This document shows, one piece after another, positions 7,901 through 13,121 of a DNA stretch of 14,426 bases. Both the position numbers and the translations under genes were made by a program. The notes beneath the pieces are model-generated. The model was not told the origin of the DNA. It saw only the letters and a program-made list of their open reading frames with translations, and did no database searches. This DNA comes from [Scytonema hofmanni] UTEX 2349 (GTDB taxonomy: Bacteria; Cyanobacteriota; Cyanobacteriia; Cyanobacteriales; Nostocaceae). Where the stretch lies: NCBI RefSeq assembly GCF_000582685.1, contig NZ_KK073769.1:90043-104468 (forward strand), written 5' to 3'. Position 1 is the stretch's first letter. Each line of letters starts with the position of its first letter.

Positions 7901-8566
7901 ACTAAATCTAATTATCTAGCGTTGCGGGAGTCTTTCAACCGCGATTTTTATCAAATTTGTCACACTCTAGATAAGTTACTGGATTTTGGTAAAATTGAAT
8001 TGGGCTACATTAGTGGTAGTCTGTTGATAGTGCCTATTGGTAACAACACTTTAGAAGAAATTTATCAAATACGGTTGCTTGATATCGCAAATTCTACTGA
8101 TGAATTGTGGCTAAATATGCAGCAAATTAGTCACAGGAAATCTTACCCAGAAAGTTTGCGCTCTGCGATTAAGGATGCTATAGAGTTAGTCACAAAGCTG
8201 ACGGATGGAGTTGAAAAAACACAAAGACTTGAACAATTTAGTCAGCGTTTTGACCAGTATTATGCATTACCATTATATGCATTTATTAGCGGTGAGGCTA
8301 TGAGTGAATATTTTGCGAATGAACCTAATGAACCTGAAGATCAACGCTTCCGAGATATCCTAGCTGCATATATCCGTGTGCTGTATCCTGTTGGTAATAT
8401 TTTGCCTATTGGTAACAATTATCAAGATTTTCCTTTTGTTGTTTTTAGAAGTTACAGTCTGGAGGAAATGAGACAAAAAGTTTTTACAGACAAGTATCTT
8501 TTGACTTCTAATGAGTTAAATGTACTGAATTTAATTCTTTCTAGAGATAGTGTTTTTACACCCTAG
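4910..8566 (+). CDS. Superfamily 2 helicase-like ATPase with long N- and C-terminal extensions
   Basis: 1218 residues. Helicase motifs are in order: Walker A GNPGIGKTT (414-422); FFYVSPRK as motif Ia; Walker B with D615-E616 (IMIDEIT); VIVADAS as a candidate motif III; IIVYIQNQRRLAELI as motif IV; T821-ASGSRGLSFP as motif V; Q854-VIYRGRG as motif VI with arginine-finger candidates R858 and R860. About 200 residues separate motifs I and II; only three cysteines lie there, so a DinG/XPD iron-sulphur cluster is not supported. The first 400 residues are unrecognised; D161-TLILL...VICVD178-LS resembles a PD-(D/E)XK core with the lysine replaced. The C-terminal 300 residues carry three PIG motifs (P939, P1042, P1166). 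An exact 11-residue unit is duplicated in frame at 883-904. The ATG at 4910 follows an A-run without a clear ribosome site. Likely role: ATP-driven nucleic-acid remodelling with the upstream gene's product. Confidence 0.88.
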   Translation: MKSKIAEDLGRLFEVGFNIGILAYIEQNKIKHKFANLYRQELEQLKFPKMRLRVVDKVISTLERQMAETWSTFFLQKGFLSGFNFFHEYLKSTDWLKSHNLRNIEILYYQCRFSGDNSIGTYDIKDDSQWFTEVLSQFENLDNISQYIKGYKAKGEFLNADTLILLRYRRQYRVICVDLSVFSINSNDDVKNLDYIEIIRRLLMRDISYLRSKSVFSNLRIDTESLGLDFSEDLKSYFTAFKYKDKESTKLIQAAGYAHSFYNFIQSTGILPDAASVVFNSLGYSDRGISAMSINRENIDVWKTCYQIYKHDSSGKEIYEARKQVLNLIKRNAYNSFERGKQFVDALLEVPADEITFLPPHQEKITGFFNFVTEVPPKLMQELALTGVMNLRQAHAELIKKALVSQNTYIFLTGNPGIGKTTAIVDFLKNHLDEGFLFFYVSPRKQVNLDIIEKFKNKETRELCDDRLLAINSHSNLITDNFGRYTVEYTCNQRQGKFVRKSVHFIHSRENERIARRSDKLKKPTDDVIQDNQHKKKGVLNSICEAISTIVEDELSNNIIATASIQALKTTQTDDTLKHFEKIFRNAYNERDNIIFTERMREISGRIKHLFIMIDEITGDDSGVHFLDGIHKIIFKYKLNDNQYGFNTKVIVADASIVDKNVIIQHLSDKSPEPDKIYFRRATEIAQPLSIQALVFKDFAATVINTNSYPAKSLSITYKVLIESCKFSDEAHFKQKSNLEASLQKEILKDIEAFLNQSDVDQIIVYIQNQRRLAELIEKIKEHRGQFEKCTDYLEIHANISEEEKKEIQNFQENVKVVFMTASGSRGLSFPKAKHILVEIPKFEIEKNLMEVIQVIYRGRGNDKIDNEDKELVFYLSERSVYYQDDQQLSLQEYQDNQQLSLQESVLSLLNILLILKASIMTRIFGSGCIGRDNFIIIPIGGKSILAAGETFSAQMVNLINQLKKEHYRNKSDVLVEKVYTSLEQLLGRAEFTVINTTKSNYLALRESFNRDFYQICHTLDKLLDFGKIELGYISGSLLIVPIGNNTLEEIYQIRLLDIANSTDELWLNMQQISHRKSYPESLRSAIKDAIELVTKLTDGVEKTQRLEQFSQRFDQYYALPLYAFISGEAMSEYFANEPNEPEDQRFRDILAAYIRVLYPVGNILPIGNNYQDFPFVVFRSYSLEEMRQKVFTDKYLLTSNELNVLNLILSRDSVFTP
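7556..7621 (+). repeat. 33-bp direct tandem duplication inside the helicase-like gene
   Basis: Positions 7556-7588 and 7589-7621 are adjacent copies differing at one base (GATGACC versus GATAACC). They encode YQDDQQLSLQE and YQDNQQLSLQE (residues 883-893 and 894-904). The frame is kept. The copy lies just after helicase motif VI in what is probably a surface linker. Confidence 0.95.
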
Positions 8567-8626
8567 AAGGTTATAGATAGTGGGTGACTGTGGAGGAGTA
8601 CAATTTAAGCCTATAGATAGGGTTTT

Positions 8627-8677
8627 CCTCAATTTACTCAGTCTAAGCTGAGGTGTATGAAATCGCGTAAGTTGAGG
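8627..8677 (+). promoter_or_regulatory. Leader that can sequester the ribosome binding site of the 66-aa gene
   Basis: CCTCAATTTAC (8627-8637) can pair with GTAAGTTGAGG (8667-8677), 10 Watson-Crick pairs plus one G-U. This would bury most of the GAGGA Shine-Dalgarno (8674-8678) of the small gene starting at 8685. A competing fold exists: CCTCA (8627-8631) can pair with TGAGG (8649-8653), and CTCAG (8637-8641) with CTGAG (8648-8652), leaving the ribosome site free. The two states are mutually exclusive, so a translational switch is conceivable. Seen by pairing only; no energies were calculated. Confidence 0.45.
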
Positions 8678-8684
8678 AATAATT

Positions 8685-8885
8685 ATGCCAGGTGGTAATG
8701 CTAGCCATAAAGGTGCTTCTGCTAAAACTAATGTTAACGCTAACGGGTTGACAAATGCTGCTGCTGAAGGATCGCAAGAAACTCAGGGGGTTATCAGCAA
8801 TGCTGACGATTCTACCAGAACCGACGAAGCAGAGGTAAATCCTGCTGCTGTTGAACGTCCACAGACACTGGATGATGAGAAGTAG
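8685..8885 (+). CDS. Small low-complexity, probably disordered protein of unknown function
   Basis: 66 residues, rich in Ala, Asn, Thr, Asp and Glu, acidic toward the C terminus (SNADDSTRTDEAEVN), with no cysteine, no hydrophobic segment and no recognisable domain. The reading frame is supported by a good GAGGA ribosome site six bases before the ATG at 8685 and by a strong inverted repeat just after the stop. It follows the helicase-like gene by 118 bp on the same strand. That spacer holds a foldable leader and a direct repeat of TATAGATAG (8572-8580, 8612-8620), so it may be its own transcription unit. The function is unknown; whether it belongs to the two-gene module is open. Confidence 0.7.
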   Translation: MPGGNASHKGASAKTNVNANGLTNAAAEGSQETQGVISNADDSTRTDEAEVNPAAVERPQTLDDEK

Positions 8886-8893
8886 GATTTTGG

Positions 8894-8924
8894 GCGATCG
8901 CTTATTTTTTGTTTAAGCGATCGC
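8894..8924. terminator. Bidirectional terminator-like hairpin made from two HIP1 sites
   Basis: GCGATCGCTTA (8894-8904) is perfectly inverted at TAAGCGATCGC (8914-8924) around a nine-base T-rich loop. Each arm contains a complete HIP1 octamer. It lies between the convergent 66-aa gene (stop at 8885) and the Uma2 gene (stop at 8938), where a shared terminator is expected. No long T-run follows the stem on either strand, so efficiency is uncertain. Confidence 0.65.
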
Positions 8925-8937
8925 ACGCGAAATTGAC

Positions 8938-9525
8938 TTATAATATTGCCGTTAAATTCAACACAAATCCAGGTAAAACATCTTCACCTGATAAATTTAT
9001 AGGGTTTTCTAAAATTTCTACATCTTTAGCTGGACGATAAATTTCGACCCGCTTGTTTTTCCTATCAATTAACCAACCCAATTTTGTACCATTGTCAATA
9101 TATTCTTGCATTTTATCCTGCAATTCTTTGAGAGAATCAGTACGCGATCGCAACTCAATTACAAAGTCAGGAGTTAGGGGAGCAAAGCTTTCTTGTTGTT
9201 CAATGGTTAAAGCATTCCACCGCTCAATTTTCACCCAAGAAGCATCGGGGGAACGTTTTGCACCATTAGGTAGGGTGAAACCAGTTGAAGAGTCAAAAAC
9301 TTCGCCTAAGTTATTCTGAGAATTCCAAATATCTAGTTGAGTGGTTATTTTAACATTACGTCTGCCAGTATCACTACCTGTAGGTGGCATAATTAATAAT
9401 TCCCCTGATGCTGTGTGTTCAAATCGATAATCGCGGTTGTTTTGACACAGTTGGAAATATTGCTCATCAGTCAAATCGATATTCAATTTTAGTGTAGAAG
9501 GTAAGGCAATTTGCAGTGCTTCCAT
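8938..9525 (-). CDS. Uma2-family protein (PD-(D/E)XK nuclease fold)
   Basis: 195 residues of the Uma2 (formerly DUF820) family, which is hugely expanded in cyanobacteria and has a restriction-endonuclease-like fold; cellular roles are mostly unknown. Family landmarks are YRFEHTASGELLIMPPTG (33-50), the strand with RSPDASWV (D94), the core LTPDFVIEL (D120, E124), then DKMQEYIDNGTKLGWLID and the C-terminal VLPGFVLNL. The usual ExK catalytic lysine is replaced here (E124-L-R), so activity is uncertain. The length is normal and both ends look intact. It is convergent with the 66-aa gene and has one HIP1 site (9144). Confidence 0.93.
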   Translation of the reverse strand: MEALQIALPSTLKLNIDLTDEQYFQLCQNNRDYRFEHTASGELLIMPPTGSDTGRRNVKITTQLDIWNSQNNLGEVFDSSTGFTLPNGAKRSPDASWVKIERWNALTIEQQESFAPLTPDFVIELRSRTDSLKELQDKMQEYIDNGTKLGWLIDRKNKRVEIYRPAKDVEILENPINLSGEDVLPGFVLNLTAIL

Positions 9526-9584
9526 AAACTTACCTAAACATCTGTGGACGGTGAATACTTTCTATTTTAATTCTATATATCAAG

Positions 9585-9613
9585 GCGATCGCTCTGCCTG
9601 CCGTAGGCATCGC
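9585..9613. repeat. Short palindromic repeat attached to a HIP1 site
   Basis: A HIP1 octamer (9585-9592) is followed by a GCCT...AGGC hairpin and a closing GCATCGC, ending at 9613. It is built like the small insertion at 10928-10951, with a GC-rich stem bounded by GCGAT/ATCGC. Together they suggest a family of small mobile palindromes that target or carry HIP1. Confidence 0.5.
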
Positions 9614-9678
9614 TTTACGACGTGATGGAAAACGCACACCACACAACTTGCAACAAAACGTAAGGTGTACTCACAGCA

Positions 9679-10170
9679 GTGATACAAAGTGATGCGATGG
9701 TTGACCAATATCTTCGAGAAGTTATGCCTGATATAAAGGATTTTCTGAATGAACTTATTGGCAAAGACTTCAAAAGCATGATTGTTCGCTTTGAAGAAAA
9801 TAATGCGAATTTGAGTGTTAACTTTAAAGACTTATCTGACGGTGAGAAATGCTTTTTTCTTTGTGCTGTTGTCTTGGCTGCCAACAAATCATACGGTCCA
9901 CTTTTTTGCTTCTGGGATGAGCCTGACAACTATCTTTCCTTGTCAGAAGTTGGACTTTTTGTCACATCACTGCGACGCTCATTTAAGAATAGTGGACAAA
10001 TTTTGATGACTTCGCATGATGAGGAAGCAATCCGAAAGTTTTCACATGAAAATACCTTTGTACTTGATAGAAAAAGCCACTTGGAACCAACTTTAGTCAG
10101 ATTGCTCAGTGATATGTCTGTTCAAGGTGATCTTGTAGATGCCTTGATTCGTGGCGATATAGAACTATGA
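9679..10170 (+). pseudogene. 5'-truncated ABC/AAA-type ATPase (C-terminal half only)
   Basis: 163 residues corresponding to the C-terminal part of an ATPase of the SMC/OLD-like ABC group. Present are the signature LSDGEK (52-57), Walker B FCFWDEPDN (D80, E81) and the switch histidine in MTSHDEEAI (H113). The Walker A half, normally 200 or more residues upstream, is absent: an in-frame TAA at 9661-9663 closes the frame and the nearest start is GTG 9679. The upstream DNA holds only a small palindromic repeat. Its stop overlaps the next ATG (ATGA, 10167-10170), so the pair was translationally coupled. Alone it cannot bind ATP normally, so it is a remnant, or the C-terminal part of a gene broken by rearrangement. 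Confidence 0.75.
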
Positions 10171-10652
10171 GCATAAATAAGGATAGACCGCACATTCTTG
10201 TTTTGCCGGAAGACGATGCTAATCGCCAGATTGCGAACGGATTTCTTCTTAATCTAAACCTCAATAGCCACGCTATTCAAGTCCTACCAGTGGCTCGTGG
10301 TTGGAAAAACGTTGTGAAGAAATTTACGAATGATTATGCCTCTACAATGCGACAATATCAACACAGAATGATGGCTTTGCTGATTGATTTTGATGACCAT
10401 GAAGATAGATTGAGTCATGTAAAGGATCAGATTGCAAATGATTTAGAAGATAGAGTATTTGTTCTTGGTGTGTTATCTGAACCAGAGAACTTAAAGAGAG
10501 ATATTAACAAGAATTTTGAAAAGATCGGAGAAGCTCTTGCGAAAGATTGCTCCGATAGAACGAATGAATTGTGGGGGTACGATCTTCTCAGACATAATGA
10601 AACTGAGTTAGATCGTATGATTTCATCTGTCAAACCATTTCTGTTTAATTAA
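10167..10652 (+). CDS. TOPRIM-like partner of the ATPase
   Basis: 161 residues. The N-terminal LVLPEDDANRQIANGFLLN (E15) and the later MALLIDFDDHED (D74, D76) follow the TOPRIM order of a strand-borne glutamate in a nuclease/primase loop and then a DxD. TOPRIM nucleases paired with ABC/AAA ATPases occur in OLD- and PARIS-like antiphage modules, and the ATGA overlap with the upstream ATPase fragment supports such a pair. The residue pattern is seen; the fold assignment and the defence role are inference. The reading frame is complete. Its ATPase partner is truncated here, so the module is probably inactive. Confidence 0.65.
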   Translation: MSINKDRPHILVLPEDDANRQIANGFLLNLNLNSHAIQVLPVARGWKNVVKKFTNDYASTMRQYQHRMMALLIDFDDHEDRLSHVKDQIANDLEDRVFVLGVLSEPENLKRDINKNFEKIGEALAKDCSDRTNELWGYDLLRHNETELDRMISSVKPFLFN

Positions 10653-10810
10653 AGTAGATATCAGGCACTTTATAAGTTGCCAGATTCTTAAAGATGGGTC
10701 TTGCTCTTCCTTTGCGCTTAACAGTTATTGTTGGAAACCACCGAGTTTTAATATCTCCTCCTATAGAGCAAGTAATTGAAACTACCTTAAAACTTACTTT
10801 GCTGCATCCT
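10653..10810. other. Intergenic stretch without recognised content
   Basis: Together with the trpE-like fragment and TA upstream region that follow, this belongs to a 375-bp gap (10653-11027) with no intact gene. Within 10653-10810 I see no ORF with a ribosome site, no strong inverted repeat and no tandem repeat. Confidence 0.5.
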
Positions 10811-10957
10811 CCGTGCTTTATTTAACGTTTCTTCATACTCTTTCTCTGGCTGGGAATCAGCTACCATACCGGCGCCAGCTTGCACGCTGACTTTACCATC
10901 ATGCACTACCATTATTCGGATAGCGATGGTCGAAGACCCGCCTTCGGCGATCGCACT
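10811..10957 (-). pseudogene. Displaced duplicate of the trpE 3' coding region
   Basis: Positions 10815-10927 match trpE 11623-11735 over 113 bp with two mismatches (10914, 10916). After a 24-bp insertion (10928-10951) the match resumes for six bases (10952-10957 versus 11736-11741) and then stops. The segment corresponds to TrpE residues about 457-496, in the same orientation, 808 bp from the parent sequence. It lacks the last codons and cannot encode a functional protein. The toxin-antitoxin pair lies between the two copies. Confidence 0.93.
10928..10951. repeat. 24-bp insertion into a HIP1 site
   Basis: In trpE the sequence is an uninterrupted HIP1 (GCGATCGC, 11731-11738). In the duplicate, 24 bases lie between GCGAT and CGC. 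The insert contains a CGAAG...CTTCG stem and ends in GCGAT, regenerating a full HIP1 at 10947-10954. The intact parental site 808 bp away fixes the boundaries. Confidence 0.9.
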
Positions 10958-11027
10958 CCACAAACTTTAAAGAGCAAGCGCTATATTAAAGCTAAATATT
11001 CCAGCTTTCTACGAGTTGGTTTCTGCA

Positions 11028-11318
11028 ATGGAAAATACAATTAACACGATTGAAGAAAGTTGCGAAAACACCGAAGCGATCGCTCTTGCTCAAGCAATAG
11101 AAATCCAAGATAAAATCAATCAACACCTCAAACAATTATCCTTAGAACGCTTGCAAGTTGTCGCTGACTTTGTAGCTTACCTTGCAGATAAGGAGAGTGA
11201 GGAAGCAACTCAAGAACTTGAGAAAATTCCTGGCTTTGTCGAATCCTTTGAAAAGGGTAAGAAAGACATTTCTCAAGGTCGCATTACACCTCTTGAGCAA
11301 CTCAAAAGGAAGTATTAA
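11028..11318 (+). CDS. Putative antitoxin of a RelE/ParE-type pair
   Basis: 96 residues from ATG 11028; an in-frame TTG at 11016 would add four residues but has no better ribosome site. The first 25 residues are polar and acidic; the middle KQLSLERLQVVADFVAYLADKE is helical, as in the dimerisation or DNA-binding part of small cyanobacterial antitoxins. The tail PGFVESFEKGKKDISQGRITPLEQLKRKY is the likely toxin-binding part. The toxin start is one base past its stop, a typical tightly coupled order. The family name is uncertain; the role is inferred mainly from the neighbour. It has one HIP1 site (11076). Confidence 0.75.
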   Translation: MENTINTIEESCENTEAIALAQAIEIQDKINQHLKQLSLERLQVVADFVAYLADKESEEATQELEKIPGFVESFEKGKKDISQGRITPLEQLKRKY

Positions 11319-11319
11319 C

Positions 11320-11583
11320 TTGTATAATATCGACCTGAGCGAAGAGGCAAAGCAGTTTTTTGAGGCAGCATCAGCTAAATTACAACAACGTCTAGATCGT
11401 GGCTTTGAGCAGCTACAGCAAAATCCTCGCTTTCACCCAAACATTAAACCTCTCAAGGCAAACTATTCAGGTTACTACCGTTTTCGGGTTGGTGATTATC
11501 GGGTTATTTACTCGATTGATGATGAAACTATGCAAGTGTTGGTAGATACCATCGCTCACCGTAGCGAAGTTTACGATTCATAA
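11320..11583 (+). CDS. RelE/ParE-family toxin
   Basis: 87 residues from TTG 11320, chosen because AGGAAG (11307-11312) is a good ribosome site seven bases upstream and the product begins YNIDLSEEAKQFF, the usual family start. The C-terminal block YYRFRVGDYRVIYSIDDETMQVLVDTIAHRSEVY is the hallmark of the RelE/ParE fold, whose members cleave mRNA on the ribosome or poison gyrase. The conserved arginine, tyrosine and histidine (R54, R56, Y60, H80, R81) are present, so it is probably active. Which target applies cannot be told from sequence. It is convergent with trpE, with two bases between the stop codons. Confidence 0.9.
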   Translation: MYNIDLSEEAKQFFEAASAKLQQRLDRGFEQLQQNPRFHPNIKPLKANYSGYYRFRVGDYRVIYSIDDETMQVLVDTIAHRSEVYDS

Positions 11584-11585
11584 CT

Positions 11586-13109
11586 TCAACGCAAACAGCG
11601 AATCGCTTCTAAAAGTCCCCGCGCTTTATTTAACGTTTCTTCATACTCTTTCTCTGGCTGGGAATCAGCTACCATACCGGCGCCAGCTTGCACGCTGACT
11701 TTACCATCATGCACTACCATTGTCCGGATAGCGATCGCACTATTTAATTGCCCTTCAAAATCGTAATATCCATACACACCAGAATATACACCCCGCCGAC
11801 ACGGTTCTAATTCGTGTATAATTTCCATTGCCCTAATTTTCGGCGCACCACTGACTGTACCCGCTGGAAAGCAAGCCTTGAGCAAATCCCAGGCACTTTT
11901 ACCCGATGCTAGTTTCCCCACAACATTACTGACAATATGCATTACATGAGAGTATTTTTCTACCCCCATTAATTCATCAACTCTCACACTACCACTTTCG
12001 CAGACTCGCCCCAAATCATTACGCCCTAAATCTACCAACATCACATGTTCAGCGATTTCCTTGGGGTCTTGCAGCAAATCTGCGGCTAAAAGTGCATCTT
12101 CCTGGGTTGTTTTCCCTCGTGGACGGGTTCCGGCAATCGGGCGGACTGTGGCGATTATATCATCTCCATCGCGTTCTGCTTTCACCATCACTTCTGGACT
12201 GGAACCGATAATTTGCCAATCTTGGAAGTGAAAGTAAGACATGTAAGGCGAAGGATTAATTTGGCGCAGAGAACGATAAAGTGCAAAGGGGTCGCCAGTG
12301 TATTCTGTTGATAATCGTTGGGAAATTACTACTTGAAAAATATCGCCTGCTTTGATATAATCCTTTGCTTTTTCAACTTGGGCGCAAAATTCATCTCGCG
12401 TGAAGTTGCTGGTATACTCCCCCGCTCCCCCCACTCCTCTACTATTTGGTGGTGTCCATTCCAAGATAGTATTTAGGGGCGATAGGGGTAAAGATAACTT
12501 GTGAACCATCTGAGTGACGCGATCGCACGCTTGTTGATATGCTGCTTGTAAAGACGCGAAATTTCGCGTCTCTACGTTACGTAAATCAGCATAAGCAACT
12601 GCCCAAATTTTCCGCTTCACCTGATCGAAAATCAACAGGTGGTCTATCTGCATCCACAATCCATCCGGAATATTACGATCATCTTGGGCATGAATTGGCA
12701 CGCGCGGCTCAATCCAATTTATTAATTCATAGCCCCAAAATCCAAACAAACCGCCAATTCCCGGCGGTAATTGCGGTAACTTTACTGGCACAAAAGGTTC
12801 CAGACATTGACTTAAAGCTGCAAAAGGATCGCCTTCAAAGACAATTTGCGAACCATCACGATGCGTTTGAGTTGTACAATCTCCCCTAGCTGCCAAAGTC
12901 CACAACGGATCGCAACCCAGTAAACTATAACGTCCCAGCTTTTCTCCGCCTTCTACCGATTCCAACAAAAAGCTATAAGGCTGACCAGCACATACTTTAT
13001 ACCAAGCAGATACGGGCGTATCCAGGTCTGCGACCCATTCCTGATACACCGGAACAAAATTACCTTGTTTGGCTAGCTCTTGAAATTCGGCAAAATCAGG
13101 AAAAATCAT
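11586..13109 (-). CDS. trpE: Anthranilate synthase component I
   Basis: 507-residue TrpE, which converts chorismate to anthranilate with ammonia supplied by TrpG, the first committed step of tryptophan synthesis. The N-terminal regulatory domain has the LLES motif (48-51) associated with tryptophan feedback. The chorismate-binding domain has HVMLVDLGRNDLGRV, AGTVSGAPKIRAMEI (around 417-430) and GAGMVADSQPEKEYEET near the C terminus. Two short stretches look like in-frame repeat insertions: VETRNFASL (about 179-187) coded by a 20-bp palindrome, and GVGGAGE (about 225-231) coded by a G-run. Both fall in the variable region before YTSNF. The gene lies downstream of psaD on the same strand, as in Synechocystis 6803 (from memory). 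The ATG at 13109 has no clear ribosome site; the composite repeat sits just upstream. Confidence 0.97.
   Translation of the reverse strand: MIFPDFAEFQELAKQGNFVPVYQEWVADLDTPVSAWYKVCAGQPYSFLLESVEGGEKLGRYSLLGCDPLWTLAARGDCTTQTHRDGSQIVFEGDPFAALSQCLEPFVPVKLPQLPPGIGGLFGFWGYELINWIEPRVPIHAQDDRNIPDGLWMQIDHLLIFDQVKRKIWAVAYADLRNVETRNFASLQAAYQQACDRVTQMVHKLSLPLSPLNTILEWTPPNSRGVGGAGEYTSNFTRDEFCAQVEKAKDYIKAGDIFQVVISQRLSTEYTGDPFALYRSLRQINPSPYMSYFHFQDWQIIGSSPEVMVKAERDGDDIIATVRPIAGTRPRGKTTQEDALLAADLLQDPKEIAEHVMLVDLGRNDLGRVCESGSVRVDELMGVEKYSHVMHIVSNVVGKLASGKSAWDLLKACFPAGTVSGAPKIRAMEIIHELEPCRRGVYSGVYGYYDFEGQLNSAIAIRTMVVHDGKVSVQAGAGMVADSQPEKEYEETLNKARGLLEAIRCLR
12417..12437 (-). repeat. G/C-tract insert in trpE
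   Basis: A C-rich tract on the plus strand (G-rich in the mRNA) encodes GVGGAGE between PPNSR and YTSNF. Its composition is unlike the rest of trpE and like the G/A-rich tandem repeat at 1-112. The frame is preserved. Confidence 0.5.
12548..12575. repeat. Dispersed palindrome inside trpE
   Basis: AGACGCGAAATTTCGCGTCT (12552-12571) is a perfect 20-bp palindrome, extended by GTA/TAC to 28 bp with one mismatch pair. It codes for part of VETRNFASL in TrpE. From memory, AGACGCG...CGCGTCT palindromes are scattered through Nostoc genomes, so this is probably a repeat insertion tolerated in frame. Confidence 0.85.
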
Positions 13110-13121
13110 AATTTAGGAATA

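Noticed and set aside
9615..9929. 104-residue minus-strand open frame
   Set aside because: It is antisense to the ATPase fragment, whose motifs are clear on the plus strand.
9585..10660. Insertion sequence responsible for truncating the ATPase
   Set aside because: No transposase fragment, terminal inverted repeats or target duplication was found around the truncation; only a small palindrome is present.
12539..12889. 116-residue plus-strand open frame inside trpE
   Set aside because: It is antisense to conserved TrpE coding sequence and has no support of its own.
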